The notes under the pieces are model-generated. The model had not been told where the DNA came from. It was given only the letters and a program-made list of their open reading frames with translations, and ran no database searches. This document shows, piece by piece, positions 33,227-44,367 of a stretch of 64,000 nt of DNA (position 1 is the stretch's first letter; the number at the start of each line of letters is the position of its first letter). The translations under genes were made by a program, and so were the position numbers. This DNA is from Chryseobacterium sp. S0630 (GTDB lineage Bacteria > Bacteroidota > Bacteroidia > Flavobacteriales > Weeksellaceae): assembly GCF_024158915.1 (NCBI RefSeq), contig NZ_JAMZGF010000015.1, forward strand, positions 30,998-94,997, given 5' to 3'.

Positions 33227-33637
33227 CTATTCGGCAGGAATCTGAGAAACATCTCCATGCATTACTTCCCACTGATGGCCATTGATATCTGCAAAACTGC
33301 TTTGATACATCCATCCGTAATCTACAGGTTCACTGTATTTTGAGCCTCCGTTTTCAATGGCTGTTTTTACCATACCATCTACTTCATCCCGACTGTTTAC
33401 CCCGATGGCAAGAAGTACCTGAGTAGTATCTCCTTTCGCAAAAGGTCTGTTGGTAAAAGTTTGGAAAAATTCTTCTTTAAGAAACATTGTGTAGATATGA
33501 TTTTCTTTCATCACTACACATATTGCTTTATCATCTGAAAACTGTTCATTAATAGAAAAGCCAAGCTTCGTCCAGAATTCTCTGGTTTTTTGAACGTCTT
33601 TTACGGGTAAATTGACGTAAATATCGGTAATGTTCAT
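33227..33637 (-). CDS. VOC/glyoxalase-fold protein (copy 2)
   Basis: 136 residues. Near-identical in layout to the next gene: NITDIYVNLPVKDVQKTREF and WTKLGFSINEQFSDDKAICV, ending GWMYQSSFADINGHQWEVMH. The pair shares even the promoter and operator (33666-33710 vs 34173-34217), so they are a segmental duplication. The family covers small glyoxalase-like proteins without known substrate. Confidence 0.9.
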   Translation of the reverse strand: MNITDIYVNLPVKDVQKTREFWTKLGFSINEQFSDDKAICVVMKENHIYTMFLKEEFFQTFTNRPFAKGDTTQVLLAIGVNSRDEVDGMVKTAIENGGSKYSEPVDYGWMYQSSFADINGHQWEVMHGDVSQIPAE

Positions 33638-33665
33638 TTTGTAAATTTTAGTGGTGATTGTTATC

Positions 33666-33710
33666 CAAAATTACCAGGATATGGTGAGAATGTGCTTGCC
33701 ATAGGACAAG
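33666..33710 (-). promoter_or_regulatory. Promoter and Crp-type palindrome of the 33227 gene
   Basis: Minus-strand TAATTTTG (33673-33666) is a perfect -7 box. The palindrome CTTGTCCTATGGCAAG (33710-33695 on the minus strand) is centred 29.5 bp upstream. The 34142 gene has the same layout with the same 21-base spacer. Confidence 0.6.
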
Positions 33711-33734
33711 ATTTGATTTTAATTTGGATTTAAA

Positions 33735-34142
33735 TTATTCAGTCGGCATTTGAGACATATCGGCAAAAGTGATATTCCAGCCATGCCCATCCAGATCCCA
33801 GAAAGAATTCTGGTACATCCATCCGTAGTCCTGAGGCTCTTCATGTTGCCACGCTCCGTTCTCTACAGCGGTATTTACGATTGTATCCACTTCTTCACGA
33901 CTGTCTAAGCCTACTGCTACAAGAACCTGACTGGTATTTTCTTTGGCAACAGGTTTATTGGTGAAGGTCATAAAATAATCTTCCTGCAGAAACATAGCAT
34001 AGATGGTATCATTCAAAACAACACAGGTTGCTTTATCATCAGAGAATTGTTCATTGATAGAAAAACCTACCTTAGTCCAGAATTCTTTTGTTTTCTGTAC
34101 ATCTTTTACCGGAAGGTTCACATAAATTTGGTTGACTTTCAT
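33735..34142 (-). CDS. VOC/glyoxalase-fold protein (copy 1)
   Basis: 135 residues from the ATG at 34142 (MKVNQIYVNLPVKDVQKTKE); the longer reading frame starts inside the promoter. Ends with GWMYQNSFWDLDGHGWNITF. Highly similar to the 33227 product. It follows the Crp/Fnr gene at 34220 and its operator abuts that gene's stop codon, so it is a probable direct target. Confidence 0.9.
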   Translation of the reverse strand: MKVNQIYVNLPVKDVQKTKEFWTKVGFSINEQFSDDKATCVVLNDTIYAMFLQEDYFMTFTNKPVAKENTSQVLVAVGLDSREEVDTIVNTAVENGAWQHEEPQDYGWMYQNSFWDLDGHGWNITFADMSQMPTE

Positions 34143-34172
34143 TTTTCGTAATTTTAGTGTTAAACTGTAATC

Positions 34173-34217
34173 CAAAATTACCGAGGTACAATGAAAATCT
34201 ACTTGTCATAGGGCAAG
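34173..34217 (-). promoter_or_regulatory. Promoter and Crp-type palindrome of the 33735 gene
   Basis: Minus-strand TAATTTTG (34180-34173) is the -7 box and CTTGCCCTATGACAAG (34217-34202 on the minus strand) is an almost perfect palindrome 29.5 bp upstream. It lies two bases from the stop codon of the Crp/Fnr gene at 34220. Confidence 0.65.
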
Positions 34218-34219
34218 AT

Positions 34220-34819
34220 TTAAATTTTCTTAGGATGGGAGACGATTTCCTTACGGATACGGCTTAAAGAAGTGTCTGTAACTCCCAGATAGGAAGCAAT
34301 TTGTTTCAAGGGTGCAAATTGGATGACTTTAGATTTCTGCTCAAGCAAATTAAGATATCTTCTGGTGGCAGAAAGGGTAAACATTTCTACAGATCTTTGT
34401 TTGTAGGCAAAAAGTTCCTGAGACATCCACGATCTTCCCCATTCTCTGAGGTTTGGGATTTTATGGAACAATTCCTGAAAGGTATCATAATCCAGCCTCC
34501 AGCATTCACAGTCTGTAATACAAACGATATTTTCCTGAGAGGGAACTCTCTGAAACATTGACAAAACCTCAATAATGACTTCATTTTCTACAAAAAAATG
34601 AGTAGTTACTTCATTTCCGTTGAAATCATTCACATAGGAACGCGCCAATCCACTTTCAAGAATATAATATTCATTGGCCGTTTTTCCTTCTTCAAGAATG
34701 AAATCACCTTTCTGGAAAGATGTTTTTTCATGAGCCTGAAATATTTCAGCAAGCTCTTCCGGGAAAAAGAAAGGGAAATCATAACAAATTTCTAAAGCTT
34801 TATTGGTCATTGGTGTCAT
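34220..34819 (-). CDS. Crp/Fnr family transcriptional regulator
   Basis: 199 residues. Effector domain FQKGDFILEEGKTANEYYIL (about 36-55), HTH LKQIASYLGVTDTSLSRIRK near the C-terminus. Same subgroup as the protein at 366. No ligand can be read off. The palindromes downstream of the gene and before the two VOC genes are its likely binding sites. Confidence 0.93.
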   Translation of the reverse strand: MTPMTNKALEICYDFPFFFPEELAEIFQAHEKTSFQKGDFILEEGKTANEYYILESGLARSYVNDFNGNEVTTHFFVENEVIIEVLSMFQRVPSQENIVCITDCECWRLDYDTFQELFHKIPNLREWGRSWMSQELFAYKQRSVEMFTLSATRRYLNLLEQKSKVIQFAPLKQIASYLGVTDTSLSRIRKEIVSHPKKI

Positions 34820-34981
34820 TTTTTTAAGTCTTTAAAAGTAAAATTTTTAATTGAATTAAAAGTAAAAAACATTAAACAAAGAATATAATACTTTTATAAA
34901 AAACAAGATACCACACTGAAATAAAAGACATTTCTAAAGCCGATAGTTTTTAAACAGTTATTTAAGACATATCATTTCTGA

Positions 34982-35034
34982 CCACCCCGTCAAAAATTCT
35001 TTGAATTTTCGCCACCCCTCCGGAGGATGGGAAT
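34982..35034 (+). repeat. CCACCCCGTC double-hairpin repeat, copy 1
   Basis: 53-bp element with CAAAAATTC/GAATTTT(C) (9-bp hairpin around TTT) and CCCTCC/GGAGG hairpins. Copies 2 and 3 at 43806-43858 and 50234-50286 are nearly identical. All three sit 52-115 bases beyond the stop codon of a minus-strand gene (here the DUF763 gene at 35086), in the same orientation. Confidence 0.8.
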
Positions 35035-35085
35035 GACTATTGGCCGATGATAACAATCGTAAACTTTTAAAAGAAATAGTAAAAC

Positions 35086-36297
35086 CTAAAACAGAGAAAG
35101 CTGGATCGCTTTTGGAGGATTGGGTTTCTGGGCATCTCCAAACACGGTTTTTCCACCGAAACGCCATGAATTTTGTCTTTCTTCTTCAATCACCTGCTGG
35201 ATATCAAAATCCGGTGTAAAGTCTTTTTCTGCTTCAGTGACAATCTGGTGAAGCTTGTTTAAAGAATTCAGCTTATCAGAATTTCCCAGCTTGGATTTTT
35301 CAATTCCTTTTCTGAGAATGCTGATACTTTCGTCATACGTATTAATCGGGACAGGGAAAGGATGTCCGTCTTTACCACCATGAGCAAAGGAAAACCTTGC
35401 CGGATCAGCAAATCTTGAAGGCGCTCCGTGAATCACTTCACTTACCAAAGCCAATGACTGCATGGTTCTTGGCCCTACTCCTTCCAGCATCAGCAAGTCT
35501 TCAAAATTCTGAGGCTGCTGTTCTCTGGTCACATACAGAAGTGCTCCGAGACGTTTCAAATCAACATCAGAAGCCTGAACATCATGATGGGCAGGAAGAA
35601 TCAGTCTTGCAAAATCCTTCATCACCTCAGCCGAATCGGTATGGGAAATATCCAGAATTCCTTTTCTGTTTTCCGAAGCTTCAGTATCGGTAAGGTTAAG
35701 AATTTGACCTCTTGAAATTCCATTGATTCCTGTGTGAGGTTTTTCTACAAATGAAGTGATATTTTCGGAATGCCAGTGATATCTTCTTGCTGTTCCGTCG
35801 GATTCATGCATTCCCTGTTGAATAACGCTCCAGTTTCCATTATCTGAAAGAATGAAATTGTGCAAATACAATTGATAACCATCCTGAATGGCTGTATTAT
35901 CTACTTTTGCAGAAAGTTTGCTGGCTCTTACCAGATCTGTTCCGTTCAATCCGGTTTTATCTGCAATCCTGATGAGTTCTGAAGGAGTTTCTCTGGATAA
36001 TTTCCCTTTTCCACCACAGATGTAAAGTCCCAAAGATTGTGAATTAGGGTTAATAGAACGTTTCAAAGCGCCCATAACGGAAGTGGTAATTCCTGAAGAA
36101 TGCCAGTCCATTCCCATCACTGCACCAAAACTCTGAAACCAGAACGGATCTGCCAGTCGACGCAAAACTTCATCTTTACCGTAATCCATCAGAATGACTT
36201 CAATAATGGACAGTCCCAGAACAGACATGCGCTCATACAGCCATGGCGGTACTTTGCCATAGTGAAGAGGTAAATCTGCTGTTCCTGAACGTTTCAT
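35086..36297 (-). CDS. DUF763 protein with C-terminal beta-clamp motif
   Basis: 403 residues with the DUF763 opening KRSGTADLPLHYGKVPPWLY and the conserved GMDWHSSGITTSVMGALKR block. A helix-hairpin-helix-like stretch EDLLMLEGVGPRTMQSLALV lies at about 265-285. The last five residues are Q399-L-S-L-F403, the consensus of bacterial beta-sliding-clamp-binding motifs. The family is of unknown function. HhH plus clamp motif suggests DNA replication or repair work, which is inference. Single gene, start at 36297. Confidence 0.88.
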   Translation of the reverse strand: MKRSGTADLPLHYGKVPPWLYERMSVLGLSIIEVILMDYGKDEVLRRLADPFWFQSFGAVMGMDWHSSGITTSVMGALKRSINPNSQSLGLYICGGKGKLSRETPSELIRIADKTGLNGTDLVRASKLSAKVDNTAIQDGYQLYLHNFILSDNGNWSVIQQGMHESDGTARRYHWHSENITSFVEKPHTGINGISRGQILNLTDTEASENRKGILDISHTDSAEVMKDFARLILPAHHDVQASDVDLKRLGALLYVTREQQPQNFEDLLMLEGVGPRTMQSLALVSEVIHGAPSRFADPARFSFAHGGKDGHPFPVPINTYDESISILRKGIEKSKLGNSDKLNSLNKLHQIVTEAEKDFTPDFDIQQVIEEERQNSWRFGGKTVFGDAQKPNPPKAIQLSLF

Positions 36298-36360
36298 TCT
36301 GTTTTTAAAATGTAAAGGTAAGTTTTATTCCTCTTATTTTTTAATGATCCGAATCATTAA

Positions 36361-37521
<1,161 letters not shown>

Positions 37522-37538
37522 TCAGAAATGCAGTTGTA

Positions 37539-38372
37539 TCATGCTTGTACAAATGCGACAAAATCATTGCTCAAGGTCTGCTTTCTCTTTTTGGCTTCTC
37601 TAGCGAAAACAGCAGGTGTTGTGCCACTATAACGTTTAAACTCTCTGCTTAAATGAGATTGGTCTGTATATCCAAAATCCTGTGCAAGTTCAACAATGGG
37701 AGTCTCAGGAGCATTCCACAGACGATTTCTTATCTGCTCAAAACGCATAATCCCGGACACATCTTTTACCGTATGACCGGAAGATTGTTTAAATTTTCTT
37801 TCTAACGTCCGAACCGTTGTATGGGCTGAGTCAGCCACTTGATTTACAGAAATGGCTCCTTTATTTTTTCTCATGGCAGCCCCAGCTTTAGAGAGGAGAC
37901 TGTCTGCTGTAATATTTTCATGCAATTTCAGAAAATATTGTTCTACCTGGGCAATAGCTTCTTTTATTTTTCCTTGAGCAATGAGATCAGTCAATATAGT
38001 TTGAAGCTGTGCAACAGGATGTCCGAATGTATGAACTCCGTTTTCCGTTTTTTCTGATGAAAGCTCCAGCAAATCAAAAACAGCCCATGGGAAACATCTG
38101 ATTCCGATAATTTCCAGTTGATTTTGAGCATGAAAAAGAGCTGGCTGATTGAGCAGTCCCATGATAAACGGAGAAGGTAAAACCTGTAGAATTCCCTGAT
38201 GAGAAATACTGCATCCGCTTCCAAAATGAAAAATAATTTCTGCATAACCATCCGGAAGTACTGTGAATTCGGACAGTTTTTCTCCATAATCTCTTCTGTT
38301 ATACCAAAAGCATTTGATGGTATCCTTTAATTCTTCCGGAGCTTCAAACTCCTGATGTACACTGGAAAACAT
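37539..38372 (-). CDS. AraC family transcriptional regulator
   Basis: 277 residues. N-terminal cupin-like domain (FTVLPDGYAEIIFHFGSGCS region), C-terminal double HTH with SVNQVADSAHTTVRTLERKF and IVELAQDFGYTDQSHLSREF, the AraC signature. It sits 47 bases upstream of the Tet(X)-like gene in the same orientation, and eight bases downstream of a VOC gene. It probably controls this segment; inducer unknown. Confidence 0.92.
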   Translation of the reverse strand: MFSSVHQEFEAPEELKDTIKCFWYNRRDYGEKLSEFTVLPDGYAEIIFHFGSGCSISHQGILQVLPSPFIMGLLNQPALFHAQNQLEIIGIRCFPWAVFDLLELSSEKTENGVHTFGHPVAQLQTILTDLIAQGKIKEAIAQVEQYFLKLHENITADSLLSKAGAAMRKNKGAISVNQVADSAHTTVRTLERKFKQSSGHTVKDVSGIMRFEQIRNRLWNAPETPIVELAQDFGYTDQSHLSREFKRYSGTTPAVFAREAKKRKQTLSNDFVAFVQA

Positions 38373-38379
38373 AGCTTTA

Positions 38380-38784
38380 TCAATCGTGTGAGTACAGTTC
38401 CAGATCTTTGTGCTTTACTTCATTGTATTCTTCTTCAAAGGTAATTTTATTTCCAAAAGGATCAATTACGGTAAAAGATACTGCTCCGTAAAATGTTTTT
38501 TCAAGTCCGGGACGGTTGTATTTGTATTGTTTATCAATCAGTTCTTTGTGATATTCGGGAACGCCTTCACCCCAGACAGCAACCCTTGTTCCAGGTGTTC
38601 CATCCCCGTGATGTTCACTTAAATGGAAAATGATATTTTCTCTTTTCACTTCCATATAAACGGGTGTATTTTCATCAAAATAATGTTCCCAGACGATCTC
38701 AAATCCCAGCCAGTCTACATAAAATTCTTTTGTTTTCTGATAATCGAAAATTCTTAATACAGGAATAATTCTATCTGCTTTCAT
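38380..38784 (-). CDS. VOC family protein (bleomycin-resistance-like)
   Basis: 134 residues: DRIIPVLRIFDYQKTKEFYV, then DWLGFEIVWEHYFDENTPVY, IIFHLSEHHGDGTPGTRVAV and DPFGNKITFEEEYN. Fits the glyoxalase/bleomycin-binding group with an H-D-Gly loop. Substrate unknown. It overlaps no neighbour but is eight bases from the AraC gene. Confidence 0.9.
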   Translation of the reverse strand: MKADRIIPVLRIFDYQKTKEFYVDWLGFEIVWEHYFDENTPVYMEVKRENIIFHLSEHHGDGTPGTRVAVWGEGVPEYHKELIDKQYKYNRPGLEKTFYGAVSFTVIDPFGNKITFEEEYNEVKHKDLELYSHD

Positions 38785-38796
38785 TGTACAATGTAT

Positions 38797-39144
38797 TTAT
38801 TGGTGAGACAGTATATTGATCAACTTCTGAAAAGGATCTTTAACGAAAAATCTTCGAACTCCCCAGTCCTCATTAGTGAGTTCGTAAGTGATTTCAAAAC
38901 CGGCATTTTTCATTTTGTCATACACTTCATCCAGATTGTCCACTTCAACAGAAAGATCGGGAACTTCCGTATCATTTCCTCCCTGTTCGGCAAAGCTGAT
39001 CTGAATTTTAGCTTCTTCTTCGTTACCCAGCGTTTTAATCCAGCCATGATCCATCAATACATCGAGTTCTAAAATATCCTGATAAAATTGATGGGCTCTG
39101 GAAAGATCATTGGTTTTAATATTGGCTACGATTCTTGTTACCAT
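38797..39144 (-). CDS. VOC family protein
   Basis: 115 residues: TRIVANIKTNDLSRAHQFYQ and DILELDVLMDHGWIKTLGNE, ending RRFFVKDPFQKLINIL. Glyoxalase fold; the final strand has KDPFQK instead of the usual DPxGN. Separated from the upstream VOC gene by 12 bases, so the two are likely co-transcribed. Confidence 0.88.
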   Translation of the reverse strand: MVTRIVANIKTNDLSRAHQFYQDILELDVLMDHGWIKTLGNEEEAKIQISFAEQGGNDTEVPDLSVEVDNLDEVYDKMKNAGFEITYELTNEDWGVRRFFVKDPFQKLINILSHQ

Positions 39145-39168
39145 TTCTAAAGTATTTTTTCATTAAAA

Positions 39169-39203
39169 AAGCCTTGTGAAATTACGTAAAATTCACAAGG
39201 CTT
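39169..39203 (-). terminator. Terminator of the 39230 hydrolase gene
   Basis: AAGCCTTGTGAA (39169-39180) pairs with TTCACAAGGCTT (39192-39203), and a T run follows on the minus strand. Confidence 0.8.
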
Positions 39204-39229
39204 AATCAATTATTGTACTGTATTTTGTA

Positions 39230-39919
39230 TTAAACGGAAGCAGCTGCCTCTAAAATTAATTGGGTAACTTCTTCCGGATGTGATGCCAATGAAGCATGTC
39301 CTGCATCTAAAGAGATTATTTTCTTTGGTTCAAGGCGTTCTGCCATCTCTTTTTCTGTTTCTGCGGGAATCATACGGTCCTGCAACGAAATCTGATACCA
39401 ACTTGGGCGCATTTTCCATGCCGGTTCACCTGCTACATCACCAAAACACTGTCCGTGAATAGGTTTTTGCGATAGTGACATTACCAGAGCTTTTTCATCG
39501 TCTAAGTCCTGACAGAAAGCAGATTTGAATTCATCATATTTAATCCATAAGAAACCTTTGTTATCAGGATAAATACTTGCTCCACCTGGAGATTCTCTTC
39601 TTCCTAACAGAGATCCCAGACTGTCTCCTGCATCTGGTGCGAAAGCTGCAATATATACCAGTCCTGCAACTTTATCATGATGCCCTGCTCCTGAAATAAC
39701 GGCACCGCCATAAGAGTGTCCTACCAGAAGTACTTTCCCTTCCTGGACATCAATAAGATCTTTTGTCTTGTTAATATCGTCCTGTAACGATGTTAATGGA
39801 TTCTGAACACTTCTTACTTTATACCCTGCTTTTGTCAGTGAAGGGATAATGTACTGCCAGTGTGATCCGTCTCCCCATGCTCCGTGTACCAAAATAATGG
39901 TTAAATCTTTTTGTTCCAT
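39230..39919 (-). CDS. Alpha/beta hydrolase
   Basis: 229 residues: ILVHGAWGDGSHWQYIIPSL, nucleophile elbow VLLVGHSYGGAVISGAGHHD (S in GHSYGG), and SLDAGHASLASHPEEVTQLI for the catalytic His. The Asp is likely in QDRMIPAETE (D). Resembles salicylate-esterase-like or MhpC-like small hydrolases. Its promoter lies beside a palindrome that touches the frame-shifted Crp gene. Confidence 0.92.
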   Translation of the reverse strand: MEQKDLTIILVHGAWGDGSHWQYIIPSLTKAGYKVRSVQNPLTSLQDDINKTKDLIDVQEGKVLLVGHSYGGAVISGAGHHDKVAGLVYIAAFAPDAGDSLGSLLGRRESPGGASIYPDNKGFLWIKYDEFKSAFCQDLDDEKALVMSLSQKPIHGQCFGDVAGEPAWKMRPSWYQISLQDRMIPAETEKEMAERLEPKKIISLDAGHASLASHPEEVTQLILEAAASV

Positions 39920-39956
39920 AATGATTGTGTTAAAATTTGATGATGTTTGATGATGA

Positions 39957-40000
39957 TAAAGCTACGGTTTAAAACATGGGTGGACGTTAACTTAAGTTAA
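39957..40000 (-). promoter_or_regulatory. Promoter and palindrome of the 39230 gene
   Basis: Minus-strand TAGCTTTA (39964-39957) is a 7/8 -7 box. TTAACTTAAGTTAA (39987-40000) is a perfect 14-bp palindrome centred 29.5 bp upstream, overlapping the stop codon of the Crp-like gene. The spacing is identical to the other two Crp modules. Confidence 0.6.
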
Positions 40001-40571
40001 TTAACAATACGGCTTCTGATACGGCTGAGTGATTGTTCTGTTACGCCAAGGTAACTGGCAATGTGTTTCTGGGCAATTTTCTGAAAGAGTGCAGGCTGTT
40101 TTTTAACAAGATTAAGGTATCTGTTTTCAGGGGAAAAGCACAAAAGATCATCGATCCGTTTTTTGGCATCCAGATAAATCTTTTCACTCATTACTCTTCC
40201 GAACTGCTGCCAGTACGCTTCTTTTTATATAAATCCTGTAAATGGTCTTTGCTTAGCAGTAGAATTTCACAGTTTTCGAGAGCCTGAATATTCATATTGG
40301 ATACGGTATCACAAAGAATACTTTCGTAATCAGTAAAAAATTCATTTTCGAAATAGAATCCGAAATTAATTTCGCGTCCCTGATCGTTGATGTAAAAAGA
40401 TCTGATGGTTCCTTTTTTAATAAATCCCAGATATTTGCATTTTTCCCCCTGTTTGAGGAAAAAATCGGATTTTAAGAGCTTTGTGTCCTGAAGTAAGGCA
40501 TAGAATTCTTCAAAATGATCGGAGTCTACCTGAAAAAGTTCTCCATATCTCTGATAATTATTTGACGTCAT
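39997..40571 (-). pseudogene. Crp/Fnr regulator split by a -1 frameshift
   Basis: Two adjacent minus-strand frames hold one regulator. 40571-40191 encodes MTSNNYQRYGELFQVDSDHF through ILLLSKDHLQDLYKKKRTGS before a stop. 40191-39997 encodes MSEKIYLDAKKRIDDLL and the HTH HIASYLGVTEQSLSRIRSRI. The bases between, read in the second frame, give AYWQQFGR before VMSEK, as in intact Crp proteins. The switch lies in an A-rich run around 40217-40226 (AAAAAG on the minus strand). It could be a pseudogene, a programmed -1 shift at AAA-AAG or a sequencing error. Confidence 0.8.
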
Positions 40572-40603
40572 TTGGTGTGATTTGATTTGGTGTTATATTC
40601 AAA

Positions 40604-40638
40604 AAAAGCCTTGCAAAAATGATATTCACAAGGCTTTT
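40604..40638 (-). terminator. Terminator of tpx
   Basis: AAAAGCCTTG (40604-40613) pairs with CAAGGCTTTT (40629-40638); the minus strand then runs into T. Its stem core matches that of the 39169 terminator. Confidence 0.85.
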
Positions 40639-40655
40639 CTACAAAAATTATTTTA

Positions 40656-41156
40656 TTATTTCAATGCTGCAAGAGCGGCATCATAATTAGGTTCATTAGC
40701 AATTTCCGGAACCTGTTCTGTATAAACTACTTTATTGTTTTCGTCAGTTACAATTACCGCACGGCTCAATAAACCTTTCAAAGGAGAGTCTGCAATAGTC
40801 ACTTCATAATCATCTCCGAAGCTACTTCTGAAGTCTGATAGCGTTTCCACATTATTCAATCCTTCAGCTGCACAGAATCTTCCTAATGCGAATGGAAGAT
40901 CTTTAGAAACATTGATCACAACTGTATTATCAAGTTTTGAAGCCTCTTCATTGAATTTTCTGGAAGAAGCAGCACAAGTAGGCGTATCAATACTTGGGAA
41001 AATATTGAATACTTTTTTCTTTCCTGCAAAAGTTTCAAGAGTTTTTACCGCTAATCCTGAATCTACCAATGTAAAATCTTTTACAGTGGTTCCTACTGAT
41101 GGCAATGTTCCTATTGTGTGTACTTCGTTTCCTTTTAAAGTGATTGTCGTGGACAT
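40656..41156 (-). CDS. tpx: Thiol peroxidase (cytosolic)
   Basis: 166 residues, typical length. Tpx signature: IFPSIDTPTCAASSRKFNEE with peroxidatic C60 and the resolving cysteine in LPFALGRFCAAEGLNNVETL. GLLSRAVIVTDENNKVVYTE closes the thioredoxin fold. It reduces hydroperoxides with thioredoxin. No signal peptide. Its paralogue at 62953 is exported. Confidence 0.96.
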   Translation of the reverse strand: MSTTITLKGNEVHTIGTLPSVGTTVKDFTLVDSGLAVKTLETFAGKKKVFNIFPSIDTPTCAASSRKFNEEASKLDNTVVINVSKDLPFALGRFCAAEGLNNVETLSDFRSSFGDDYEVTIADSPLKGLLSRAVIVTDENNKVVYTEQVPEIANEPNYDAALAALK

Positions 41157-41178
41157 AATATTTATTTTTAAAGTTTTT

Positions 41179-41186
41179 CAAATTTA
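41179..41186 (-). promoter_or_regulatory. -7 box of tpx
   Basis: Minus-strand TAAATTTG (41186-41179) is a perfect TAnnTTTG box, 23 bases from the tpx ATG. Confidence 0.5.
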
Positions 41187-41462
41187 ATCAAAAAAGAAAA
41201 TTTTATCCGTTTTATTATGGTTAAATTAATCTTAAAGTGAAAATAAAATTCATCCGTTTGATAATCAAGTCTCCAAACAAAAAATTCACAATTTCCATAC
41301 TCTAAAAAATGAAGATTTTATGGGCAAAAAGTTCAGCTTATGAAAATTGTAAAATTGTTTTTAAAATAATTATGAAAGGAAGTGAAGCATAAATTATACA
41401 GATATAAAATTAAAGAGTCAAAAGCGTGTTTTTTTATGGAAATATCTTAAATAAAACAATGA

Positions 41463-43733
<2,271 letters not shown>

Positions 43734-43754
43734 TTGTTCGTTTTGATATAAATG

Positions 43755-43782
43755 AAAGCTCCTTTTTTAAGGGGCTTTTTTT
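43755..43782 (+). terminator. Terminator of the isocitrate dehydrogenase gene
   Basis: AAGCTCC (43756-43762) pairs with GGGGCTT (43771-43777), followed by a T run. Confidence 0.8.
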
Positions 43783-43805
43783 GTGGATATAATCTGCGCA
43801 GTAAG

Positions 43806-43935
43806 CCACCCCGTCAAAAATTCTTTGAATTTTTGCCACCCCTCCAGAGGAGGGGAATTTTAAGTACCTATTTACTCATTAATGTCGGCGCATCCCTAAT
43901 CCCTGAAACCTAACACCCGCCACCTCTCACCTATC
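43806..43935 (+). repeat. CCACCCCGTC repeat copy 2 plus 7-bp-period array
   Basis: 43806-43858 is the double-hairpin element. 43868-43893 (ACCTATTTACTCATTAATGT...) is shared with the third copy at 50296. 43894-43935 then runs CCCTAAT/CCCTGAA/ACCTAAC/ACCCGCC/ACCTCTC/ACCTATC and overlaps the stop codon of the minus-strand HxlR gene at 43931. Confidence 0.75.
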
Positions 43936-44266
43936 TATCCTCTACAATCACTCTCCTATGTTCTCTCCCCCAGTTGATCATTTCCATAATGATGTTTCCA
44001 AAGGTTTGGCAATATTCTGTGGGCTCATATTCTATTAAAACAGGAGTTTCCGGGTAAACAGTACGTTTTAGCAGTTTATTCAGCTCCATATCTTTCAGTT
44101 CTTTGGAAAGCATTCTGGTGGTGATTCCGGGAATACTTCGTTCAATCTCTCTGAAGCGTCTGTTTCCGTTACACAGTGAATTGATCACAGGAATCCGCCA
44201 TTTCCCTCCGATAAAATAAAGAGTATCTTGTAATGCTCTAAGTTCTTCTGTCTGATCTCTTTCCAT
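43931..44266 (-). CDS. HxlR family transcriptional regulator
   Basis: 111 residues from the ATG at 44266; the earlier frame start (44290) lies in the operator region. Winged HTH with LYFIGGKWRIPVINSLCNGN, RRFREIERSIPGITTRMLSK, ELKDMELNKLL and EYEPTEYCQTFGNIIMEM. No redox cysteine at the YodB-type N-terminal position is evident; the only Cys are C41-region (LCNGN) and the late EYCQT. It is divergent from the SDR gene, which it likely represses. Confidence 0.92.
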   Translation of the reverse strand: MERDQTEELRALQDTLYFIGGKWRIPVINSLCNGNRRFREIERSIPGITTRMLSKELKDMELNKLLKRTVYPETPVLIEYEPTEYCQTFGNIIMEMINWGREHRRVIVEDR

Positions 44267-44300
44267 AGTTGCAAAGTTAAATGATATCATTCGTTATACT

Positions 44301-44352
44301 GGTATACTCTGTGATACTGGTTACAAAAGTATACCATTTTGAAATAACTTTG
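44301..44352. promoter_or_regulatory. HxlR/SDR divergent control region
   Basis: GGTATACT (44301-44308) and AGTATACC (44328-44335) are exact inverted half-sites. TAACTTTG (44345-44352) is a perfect -7 box for the SDR gene. The right half-site lies between the -33 and -7 positions, as expected of a repressor. ATACTGG also occurs twice (44295 and 44314). Confidence 0.6.
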
Positions 44353-44367
44353 TCAAAAAATTTTACA

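Noticed and set aside
33198..33314. N-terminal extension of the DinB protein at 32736
   Set aside because: The extra residues read through the end of the neighbouring VOC gene; the ATG at 33197 starts a normal DinB sequence.
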